This document shows, piece by piece, positions 1-6,999 of a DNA stretch of 24,524 bases; within the stretch, counting starts at the first letter, position 1, and the number at the start of each line of letters is the position of its first letter. The DNA is from Paramarasmius palmivorus (lineage: Eukaryota > Basidiomycota > Agaricomycetes > Agaricales > Marasmiaceae). Under the pieces are notes generated by a model, which saw only the letters and a list, made by a program, of their open reading frames with translations, did not search any database and was not told the DNA's origin. Made by a program: the position numbers and the translations under genes. The stretch lies in assembly GCA_037176845.1 (NCBI GenBank), contig JAYKXP010000339.1:1-24524 (forward strand). The letters are read 5' to 3'.

Positions 1-1714
1 TAGTTTCATAGTGAGGTTCCTCGGACGTTTCATATCGCGTCTTTGGTCCTCCTACTACTACATCGTCGATATATGGTTTACATATCTCAGGAATCTCATC
101 CTGGAGAATATAGGTCACGTCATCGTGAAATATAGGGACTGAATTAGTCCAACCCATAGGTAGCTTTACCAATCTATGCGGTCCAAATGGCGTTTGGAAC
201 GTAGTCAAGTCTCTCGAGTCCTCGTCAATCAATCTTTCATCGTAACCGACCCATATGTCTAATAGAGCTAGACACGAGCGACCTGAAAACGCGCTCGCAA
301 CTTCTGCAGTTGCTGGTGGTACTCCCGAGTACTGAATCGTGACTTTGTTAAGAGGCTCTAGACTATGTACTAGTCGCAAACTCTTTCCATCTTTCTTAAG
401 GACACAGAACCATTTAGATCGGTACGAGGAACTTGATGGTTCATATATTCCAGCTTTAATTTTCTCTTTAATGATTCTGCAAACCTCATCGTAGATGCCA
501 GGTGGTATAGGAATGTTCTTTTCCACCCAAGGCGTATGAGGGATAACGGGAAATTTCACAGGAGGAAAGAACTCTTCCTTGAAGGTTCCACCTTCCGAGG
601 TGTCCCACGCAAATGCTTCTTCTTGCAGGCTCATCATATGATGCATTAGTTTTCTTTCCTCGGGCCATAGGAACCCCTCTGGATGATGAGCATCTATGAT
701 AGCTTTTCGTTCCTCGTTGTATCTAGCGCTCGGAACGAATTCAGGGGGATTTGTTGAGAGTGCCGGCATATCCGCTAGCGGATCACCATATATGTGGTGT
801 TTGACCCTAAATTCCGAGGGCAAAGTAGCTTTGACCGGCTTCACTTTCAATGCAACTGGTTTGTACTTCCCATATACCGACACAACGTCCTGCATATAAG
901 TTTCCTTTCCAACTCCATTTTCAGCTTGCACGCGAGTCGCTGCCTCTTCTACAAGGAAGTGCTCATAGTGCATGACAAACCACTCGAGTCCTCGTTCTTT
1001 TGCTCCTCGGAGCAGTATAGGCCAAACATCTTGTCCATATAACCGCTTCCAATAAGCTAGGAACCCAGGATTCATGCTATCTGCCATCCAGATTCGCCAT
1101 TCAATGTCATCGTACTCGTCAGACAGCTCATCACTATCGTCACTCAGATCCCAGGGCACATCTAGTCCCTTGATACCTGTTCTAATCGCTCGTAGATATT
1201 TTTCTTTGAACTTCTTAGGTCCGAGCGATTTTAAATCTCGCAATAGGACTTGTGACGCTGACTTTCCAAACAGATGTTCCCATATGGAAATGAAATCTTT
1301 ATTCTTTATCAACGAGAGCAGGTTTCTGAAACCTAGTCTCCTCTGTTCTAATCGTTGATGTTCTTTTGCTAGGAGAGAAGTGTCCTCGTCACTAGTGGTG
1401 AGATATACATCACTCGGATCCACAGTAGGGACCTCTACCAACTCGAGACCTTCTCTCCACAAGCTATAGGTTGCCATATTGTCTTTGTCGATGCTCTTTT
1501 GTTCATATGACTCTAAGACATCCCTAGCTCGCTCATCTAAACTATTTTTATCCAGAGCCAACGCATATGCTTCTGCTAGCTCATTGTTTTCGAAATTTTC
1601 TCTATCAGGGAGTTTATATCCCTCCACTCGCACTTCTCCATGCTCATCGCACCCTATTTTCAGTACAACCTCTCCATGCTCGCCTATTATATCTTCGAGG
1701 GAGTCTGAAAATTT
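1..1714 (-). CDS. Pol polyprotein, N-terminal part with Ty3-type reverse transcriptase (partial, off left edge)
   Basis: I translated the minus strand by hand from the AAATTTT heptamer at 1708-1714; the frame stays open to base 1, about 570 codons. The first 350 or so residues are an acidic linker of unknown role. Then come reverse-transcriptase features: a KWFCVLKKDG-like strand, a LALLDIWVGYDER segment holding the first catalytic Asp, a TTFQTPFGPHRLVKLPMGW segment, and the YIDD active-site motif at 62-73. This is the Ty3/gypsy RT pattern; RNase H and integrase should follow outside the window. There is no ATG near its start and it overlaps the protease frame by about 9 codons, so it is probably made by -1 frameshifting from the upstream ORF. 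Confidence 0.85.
1672..1714 (-). promoter_or_regulatory. Predicted -1 ribosomal frameshift site, pro to pol
   Basis: The heptamer A AAT TTT (X XXY YYZ, plus 1708-1714) is in the correct phase for the protease frame, whose stop TAA lies at 1687-1689. Slipping back one base enters the pol frame exactly. After a 4-nt spacer (1704-1707) an 8-bp helix can form: CTCCCTCG (1696-1703) pairs with CGAG (1679-1682) and GGAG (1672-1675), with a 3-nt bulge and a 13-nt loop. Heptamer, phase and pairing are read from the sequence; the frameshifting function is inferred. Confidence 0.6.
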
Positions 1715-3153
1715 GCCGCAGCTTCCTTCTTGTGTTCTTCTTCCTGACGCTTTTCCGCCCCTGCATTCCCATTCATCGGTACTAGGGTTGGTTCTTTTCT
1801 AGCGCGGATCTTCTTTCCCATGCCCCTAGGATAGGTACCTATAGTACACTTTCTCCCAGAATTCGGACAAGTAACGGTGATGTACTGTTCACCATCGGGG
1901 AAGTTTTCGATCACGGAAGAAGTTAACACATCAAAGGGTCGTCCTAGGAGGACTTGGAACGGAGGATCATCAACTATATGAACTTGCAAGAACACAGTAA
2001 TGTCTCCAAACTCGAACGGTACATTCCGAGCGATGCCTTTGGTCGATTTCAGCTGTCCATTAGCACTCTGCATATGCAAGGTAACCGTAGGATCCCAGCT
2101 TACTCCCAAACCAACTGCTACTAGTGTTGACATAACTACAATCTGCGAGCCACAGTCCTTGATGTTTTCTACTTCCTCGTTCGACCCATTGATCTTAGGG
2201 AAGACCACTCGGAGGTTGTCAGAATTACTAGCCACTATGATCACGTCTTTTCGCTTGCCCTTGGGCACATCCTGTTGATATGTCTCAACTGGATCCCTCT
2301 GTACGACCGCACCTTCAGGTAATTTTCCCCTAGGCTCAGTCAATACTTCGAACACCTCCTCGAGGGCAATATCCTCGACCTCTATGACCAAGGAATGCTC
2401 CGAGAGAACAGGTTTGTATTCTAGAGGTTCCGAGGAACGTCTATATGACGATAACTCGCTAAAGAACGTTTTGGCAGGCTTTCCTGACACCTGGCAATTA
2501 CGCAGTTTTCTCATCAATATTTTTCTAACGCTAGGGGAAATAGCAGCAACTTCTTCAATAGACAAAGAGACCTCCGAGCGACATAGATCAGTAGCTACGT
2601 CCTCGTCTGTGCCTTTAAAGCGTACTTGCTTGTTCCCTAGCGCACTCGGTGATGCCCTTGATTTCGGATCATCGGCAACTATAGGCACTCCTCGGCTGAC
2701 TGCTTTGTGCTTTAGCAAGTCCTCTTTCGCCATATTGAGAGTGATATTTTTAGTAGGCACCATATCGCTACGGGCCTTAATATGTTCACTAGGAACAGGT
2801 GGTCTAACGATAGGAAGCACCTCATCGAATGGTCGTTTCTCCGAGGACGGTTTTGACATCCTAGGATCTACGTCCTCATCGTCCGAGAACTCATCGTCAG
2901 ACTCCTTATCGCCTAGATCTTTTAATCCGACCCGAGGGGTCTTGTTTTCTTTACTAGTGGGTATATTGGAAGGAAGAGAAACAGAAGAAGACGACGAGGA
3001 ATCAGAAACAGGAACAGACTTGGGTATATTTCTCCGCGGAGGCGCTGGTATCTCTACTACCACCGATCGCAGTTTTCTAGATCTAGATTTGTCCTCAGGG
3101 GCCGGTACAGGTTGTGGCACTCTAGACGTTGGCCCCATCCTTGGAGCTTCTAG
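1687..3153 (-). CDS. Retroelement aspartic protease ORF (pro), expressed as a frameshift extension of gag
   Basis: This frame is open from the gag slippery site to the TAA at 1687-1689. The first 300 residues are charged and Ser/Pro-rich, with an acidic patch (DDEFSDDEDVD). A retropepsin-like domain follows: D-C-G-S at 2149-2157 in the catalytic position, then a strand-rich stretch with the MQSANG and RNVPFEFGDITVFLQ segments, ending at LLGRPFDV. Family members usually carry D-[ST]-G; Cys in place of Ser/Thr is unusual but keeps the catalytic Asp. The C-terminus is basic then Glu/Lys-rich. The first ATG of the frame (3138) lies 15 nt past the frame entry, so an independent start is possible. 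The in-phase slippery heptamer at the end of gag makes translation as Gag-Pro more likely. Confidence 0.8.
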   Translation of the reverse strand, partial: LEAPRMGPTSRVPQPVPAPEDKSRSRKLRSVVVEIPAPPRRNIPKSVPVSDSSSSSSVSLPSNIPTSKENKTPRVGLKDLGDKESDDEFSDDEDVDPRMSKPSSEKRPFDEVLPIVRPPVPSEHIKARSDMVPTKNITLNMAKEDLLKHKAVSRGVPIVADDPKSRASPSALGNKQVRFKGTDEDVATDLCRSEVSLSIEEVAAISPSVRKILMRKLRNCQVSGKPAKTFFSELSSYRRSSEPLEYKPVLSEHSLVIEVEDIALEEVFEVLTEPRGKLPEGAVVQRDPVETYQQDVPKGKRKDVIIVASNSDNLRVVFPKINGSNEEVENIKDCGSQIVVMSTLVAVGLGVSWDPTVTLHMQSANGQLKSTKGIARNVPFEFGDITVFLQVHIVDDPPFQVLLGRPFDVLTSSVIENFPDGEQYITVTCPNSGRKCTIGTYPRGMGKKIRARKEPTLVPMNGNAGAEKRQEEEHKKEAAANFQTPSKI

Positions 3154-3159
3154 TTTTTT
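3132..3159 (-). promoter_or_regulatory. Predicted -1 ribosomal frameshift site, gag to pro
   Basis: The last gag codons are TCA AAA AAC followed at once by the stop TAG (3150-3152). A AAA AAC (3153-3159) is a classical strong slippery heptamer and is in phase; one step back enters the protease frame. Five nt further on, GCTCC (3143-3147) can pair with GGGGC (3132-3136) around a 6-nt loop, with one G-U pair. A competing longer-range helix is GGGGCC (3131-3136) with GGCCCC (3098-3103). The site is visible in the sequence; activity is inferred from known retroviral and coronaviral sites of the same form. Confidence 0.65.
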
Positions 3160-5048
3160 GACCCTTGCGGGTTGCCTCTTCCTGAGCGACGCTGTTGACG
3201 ATCTAGCAAGAGTGTCAGAAGGTGTTCCTCCTTCTCCTCTTGTTCCCCGATGTCTTCGTCTTCCATAGCTAATTCTTGGAACCTTTGTCCCATATCGTCT
3301 TCTTCTAGCGCAAACATATAGCTGTCTGGGTGATAGCTATCACTACCAGGCCATCCTCGCTGCTTGGCTAACTCTTCAATCAAGTCCTTTCTAGTTTTAT
3401 TCGAACCAGGTGGTATGAATGGCATTTTCAAACCATCTCTCAGGATGCCTCGGCCATCGGGACCATCGACTATCCACCCTAGTTCTCGCATCTTATGGTA
3501 GACCTTACAACTCCTCGTAAAATGGTCGCTTTGACCACACATGAAACAGTTGTTGTGGGGTGGCTGCACTCCTCGTGCCGCACTTCCTATCATAGGAGTC
3601 CCAGGTTGTCCCGCGGAAGGATTATAGAGCTGCTGACTTGAACTAGGACCTCTGCTCTGTGCAAAAGTCGGCGCTCGCATCACTCCTGGTGGCATCTGCC
3701 CATTCACAACCATTGACATCCAAGCTTCTTGCTTTTTCTGCGTCTCAGCAATCGAGTTCATCATAGAACGAACGAGATCCTTTAAATCTCGAATCTCCGT
3801 CTCATGCTTATCCACAGATACAGACATCTTGTGAGAGATTTCATCGACTTCAGGTTCCTGTTTTATAGTAACAGTCTTGACATGCTTAGATGACACGCGC
3901 GGTTCTAAATTGTCGTGTCTATCCCTCGTACGTCTAGAGGCATTGATCCTTGTATATATATCTCCTAGTCTGCTCGTAGCAATGTTTAAAGCAACTTCCA
4001 TTACTTCATCTAGGGTATATGGATCCTCTAAGCGCCTATCCTGATCGTCTTTCTTCTTTTCTTTTCCTTTCCCTAGGGAAAGCTTGTCGCTCTGTATGCG
4101 TTGTAGCATATTAACGATCTCTCGGATAAAGTCCTCTTCAAACGCTTCGAGGTATCTAGCTACTAGGAATGTATTTGAGACTAATGCGGGTGCTGCTGTG
4201 AGCTTACTCGCTTCATAGTGAAACACACGGTTATATGTCCTGAGCACGTCCTCGCTGACTTGCAGCCCTATGCTCTGGTGTCTCTTTACTAGACGGTCCA
4301 ACGTTGTAGTCGATCCTCGTTCTTCCTTAAAGCCAATTTCCTCTTTAACGTCCTCAATAAACTTTTCATATGAGTCTCCGCGCGAGCTATCCCAGCCCAC
4401 ACAGGTCTTTCTCAAGTCATATTCCATCTGTCTGATAGCTATGTATATCTTCGCTTCATCTAGGGTAACACCACCTTCGAGGAACATCAGATCTAGGTCT
4501 TCCTCCCACTGTTCAAACTTTTCCGCGCGGCTTCCTTCGAGCAAGCTCGCAGGTCGCTTTACTTTACTCAGCTTGTCAGCTTTAATCTGATTTACGCCGT
4601 CCTTGGAGAGGTCTCGCCATGATTCTCGCAAAGTAGGTGCATCAGCCATCTTTGTACGAGGAATAGCAGGTTTTTCTCTATAGATTCTTGTTCTAATGGA
4701 TTTGTGCGAAAAAGGATTCTGAGGAGTCTTCTTTTTCTGTAACCCGCGAGCGAGTTTTGTGAGAGCTACTCTCAAGTTTGTGGTAAATTCTAAGTGTTCC
4801 TCTTGTTGCTCGCGGAGCTCCTCGTAGGCTGCTACCGACGCGCGTAGTCTAGCGACTTCAAGAAGGTCGTCTAGTGGTAACGGAGTATGGAACTTGTCGT
4901 CACTATCCAGATTTCTAGGGGGTGTAGGTACTGTTCCTACTGTTCTAGCTTTGCGGGGTCTAGATGGAAAATCTAGAATGTGTTCCCCGGCTTGTTGAGA
5001 GTTTCTAGTAGTACGAGGCTTCGATTCTTGTGGAATCTTGTCTTCGTC
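3150..5048 (-). CDS. Gag protein of the Ty3-like element (capsid and CCHC nucleocapsid)
   Basis: Structural protein expected to form the virus-like particle and bind the element RNA. The frame is open from 5048 to the TAG at 3150-3152 (632 codons). The first in-frame ATG is only at 4649 (499 codons). The 130 codons upstream still look coding (an EELREQQEEHLEF coiled-coil-like stretch), so the true start may be non-AUG, spliced, or lost: a TAG sits at 5049-5051 just before the open part. The middle is helical and charged, as in retrotransposon capsids. A CX2CX4HX4C zinc knuckle (CFMCGQSDHFTRSC) lies at 3507-3548. The C-terminus is acidic, then basic and Arg-rich. Start position is uncertain; identity is well supported. 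Confidence 0.85.
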   Translation of the reverse strand, partial: DEDKIPQESKPRTTRNSQQAGEHILDFPSRPRKARTVGTVPTPPRNLDSDDKFHTPLPLDDLLEVARLRASVAAYEELREQQEEHLEFTTNLRVALTKLARGLQKKKTPQNPFSHKSIRTRIYREKPAIPRTKMADAPTLRESWRDLSKDGVNQIKADKLSKVKRPASLLEGSRAEKFEQWEEDLDLMFLEGGVTLDEAKIYIAIRQMEYDLRKTCVGWDSSRGDSYEKFIEDVKEEIGFKEERGSTTTLDRLVKRHQSIGLQVSEDVLRTYNRVFHYEASKLTAAPALVSNTFLVARYLEAFEEDFIREIVNMLQRIQSDKLSLGKGKEKKKDDQDRRLEDPYTLDEVMEVALNIATSRLGDIYTRINASRRTRDRHDNLEPRVSSKHVKTVTIKQEPEVDEISHKMSVSVDKHETEIRDLKDLVRSMMNSIAETQKKQEAWMSMVVNGQMPPGVMRAPTFAQSRGPSSSQQLYNPSAGQPGTPMIGSAARGVQPPHNNCFMCGQSDHFTRSCKVYHKMRELGWIVDGPDGRGILRDGLKMPFIPPGSNKTRKDLIEELAKQRGWPGSDSYHPDSYMFALEEDDMGQRFQELAMEDEDIGEQEEKEEHLLTLLLDRQQRRSGRGNPQGSKN

Positions 5049-5202
5049 CTAGAGATAGTCTCTTTTGGGTTGAACTAGGTTTACGGCCTAATTCAGGAAG
5101 TATATGAAAGCGTGGGCTATATAGCCTATGAAGCAAAATGTGTACTAATAAATGTAGAGCTCGCTCGGAGCACTAGTAAGATCTCTTGTTATCTAGAACC
5201 AC

Positions 5203-5220
5203 CCCTCGCGGTGGGCTCCA
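5203..5220 (-). other. Primer-binding site of the Ty3-like element
   Basis: On the minus strand the LTR ends ...CACA, then TT, then TGGAGCCCACCGCGAGGG. A site starting with TGG next to the LTR is expected, because it pairs with the CCA end of a tRNA. I cannot name the tRNA from memory. The stretch from here to the gag frame (5049-5202) is leader; I see no gene in it, only a 12-nt palindrome (5115-5126). Confidence 0.65.
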
Positions 5221-5545
5221 AATGTGAGGCTTATAAAACGCTTGCGAACGAGCGAAATAATATGCCAAGTTGTGCAAGCGGGGTTCGACGTTGTCAAAGG
5301 ATCCGTACAATCGACACAAGAAATCAACTAGCACACTAGTTGAACGTCTACAAATCACTAGGACACAAGGGAAGTGTACGAGCGATGAATGAAACAATGT
5401 AATATGATAATATAGTCTCGATATGATCAAGACAACGCGAGCCAACCTATAAACCTATCTATAACTATTCCTATATGTTCCTATGACGCAAAATAACCTA
5501 TCAAACCCAACAAGGGTAAAGACCTATTGTTCCTATGAAGGCTAT

Positions 5546-5615
5546 GGTTACACTAGTCGAACTAGCACGACAACCAAAGGCACTGGTTACACTAGTCGAA
5601 CTAGCACGACAACCA
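5546..5615. repeat. Two exact copies of a 31-nt unit inside the LTR
   Basis: The same 31 bases, beginning GGTTACACTAGTCGAACTAG, occur at 5546-5576 and 5585-5615 (39-nt period). They lie just inside the transcribed side of the LTR TATA box, next to a second tandem array. Confidence 0.9.
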
Positions 5616-5630
5616 GGCCACCTATAAGCT

Positions 5631-5713
5631 AGTGGGGCTCCACACTAAGCTTTAACAATCACTGGTGGGGCTCCACACCAAGTGAAAAAGGGATCTAGTG
5701 GGGCTCCACACTA
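5631..5713. repeat. Three-copy 33-nt tandem array with a GTGGGGCTCCACAC core
   Basis: The core occurs at 5631-5647, 5664-5680 and 5697-5713, exactly 33 nt apart; the sequence between cores varies. On the minus strand each core reads GTGTGGAGCCCCAC, close to the first ten bases of the element's own primer site (TGGAGCCCAC). It is self-complementary enough to form small hairpins. Function unknown. Confidence 0.9.
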
Positions 5714-5970
5714 GTCCTGAAACAATCAATCCTATCCAAAGAGTCTAGATGAACTAGCTCTGTCCTATGGGTATCTCAAAGTTCTTAATTTCACGACTCT
5801 AGTTCAATATAGAGAAGGGCTTTTCAAGGTTTTATTTTCTAAGTTATTTTCTAAGCACACGTCGCCTCTATGGTCAACAATAGAAGACAAGAACTCTGCT
5901 ATTGGTGCACTAGGGCTACGTATATAGCGGGGTAATTGCTTGGGAGCTTCCTAGGGGAAACCCTGCTGCT

Positions 5971-5976
5971 TATATA
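5971..5976 (-). promoter_or_regulatory. TATA element of the Ty3-like LTR
   Basis: TATATA in a GC-richer setting (minus strand GGGTATATAAGCAG), about 750 nt upstream of the LTR/primer-site boundary. The related repeats at 11071 and 16332 carry a TATA-like box at a comparable place, which supports it. Transcription start not determined. Confidence 0.45.
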
Positions 5977-6999
5977 CCCGCGAGCGTACATATTTTACAT
6001 ATAAGTGAAAGTGGACACAATAAAGTAATAGTAACTATGCAAGAAACGAGAACGAGGAGAGGATTCTGTCCATATGAAGTAAGTATCTACCAGAAAAGGA
6101 AGGTTTGGATATATATTGGTCGGAATTCGACATTATTTTGCAGGACTGCGAGTCATATTACTTTTTGGTTGCTAGGAAGTGGCGCGCGGAGGCGCTGTTC
6201 CGCATGGTGCGTTTCAGATATCGGTGCTAGGTCATAGTTATTCCGCTCGGAACTTGCTAGGAGTCCGATCTCGACCGAAATGCTTCGGATTCGTATCCGA
6301 GGAAGGTAGGCTCTATGCCCTTGTAGTTCTATATTATATTTTCTATGTCCTAGGACAGTCCTGGCACAGAATCCTATCTGTTTCCTTGTTATAGGACTAT
6401 ATGTCCCTCACTAGTGTCTGTACTAGCAGTAGGAATCCCAACTCGAAGCTCGAGGGATATTCCGATCGATATGTGAAAGCTGTTAAGCCCCCATATGGTC
6501 CTCGTATCGATGACCCGGTTACTCGGACATTTCTAATCCTGGTAACTCTGCTCTCGAAGGTGACTCGCACCTCCAGCTTCTACCATATTTGGTATATAGC
6601 TCTGATTTGTCCCCTAGGGTCCTTCTACGCTGTGGTAGTTGGTCCGCGTTCACTATCCCATCTCATATGTCCCATAGCGCGAGTGTAGTGTAGCCATATG
6701 ACCTACTAGGAAGTCTACCATGTACAGTAGCATGTCCTCGTAAGTTTCCAGCCTGGTAATAGAGTATAGATACGGTCTACAGGTTTCGACGCGTATCCTA
6801 GCGCAATCATATAGGGCTAACGACGACATCAACGTCTATGCGCGCGCAGCTAGTATTCACTACGCATTGCATGCCTATCTTATTCTTTGTCATATGCGCA
6901 CTACTAGGTTCCTAGTAGTGCTACCAAGTCCATATAGTACTTAGTACAATGTACTAGTGCGATTCTGAACACAACAATTAGTGTCAAAATGACTGTTTT

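Larger units (their letters stand above)
1..6973 (-). mobile_element. Ty3/gypsy-like LTR retrotransposon, 5' part (3' part beyond left edge)
   Basis: Read on the minus strand the order is LTR (6973-5223), primer-binding site, gag with a zinc knuckle, protease ORF, then pol with a Ty3-type reverse transcriptase. RNase H, integrase and the 3' LTR must lie left of base 1. The LTR ends TGTG...CACA and is directly followed by TT and a TGG-starting primer site, as expected. About 5 kb of coding sequence has no frame break other than two -1 steps that sit on slippery heptamers, so this copy looks young. Its right end falls inside the integrase region of a copia element, which suggests it inserted there. 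The missing 3' LTR means age (LTR divergence) and the target-site duplication cannot be judged here. Confidence 0.85.
5223..6973 (-). repeat. 5' LTR of the Ty3-like element (about 1.75 kb)
   Basis: The left end is fixed by the primer site; plus-strand reading starts TGTGAGG. The right end is placed at the CACA at 6970-6973, where copia-like sequence appears to resume about 1 nt later; it could be a few bases off. It contains a TATA element on the minus strand, two sets of tandem repeats near the middle, a perfect hairpin near the outer end, and a 33-nt block (5268-5300) shared with the repeats at 10424 and 15608. No protein-coding frame in it looks real. The second LTR is outside the window, so the ends are not confirmed by a pair. 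Confidence 0.65.

Noticed and set aside
2384..3268. 294-codon plus-strand open frame
   Set aside because: It lies antisense to the protease ORF and gag end; composition (Ser/Gly/Leu-rich) fits a shadow frame of the real minus-strand genes.
5268..5300. tRNA gene or pol III B-box suggested by GGTTCGA in the shared 33-nt block
   Set aside because: Only part of the B box matches, no A box or cloverleaf can be drawn, and the other copies lose the match.
6037..6688. Overlapping plus-strand open frames in the Ty3-like LTR
   Set aside because: No motifs, mutually overlapping, and inside an LTR with no counterpart in related repeats.
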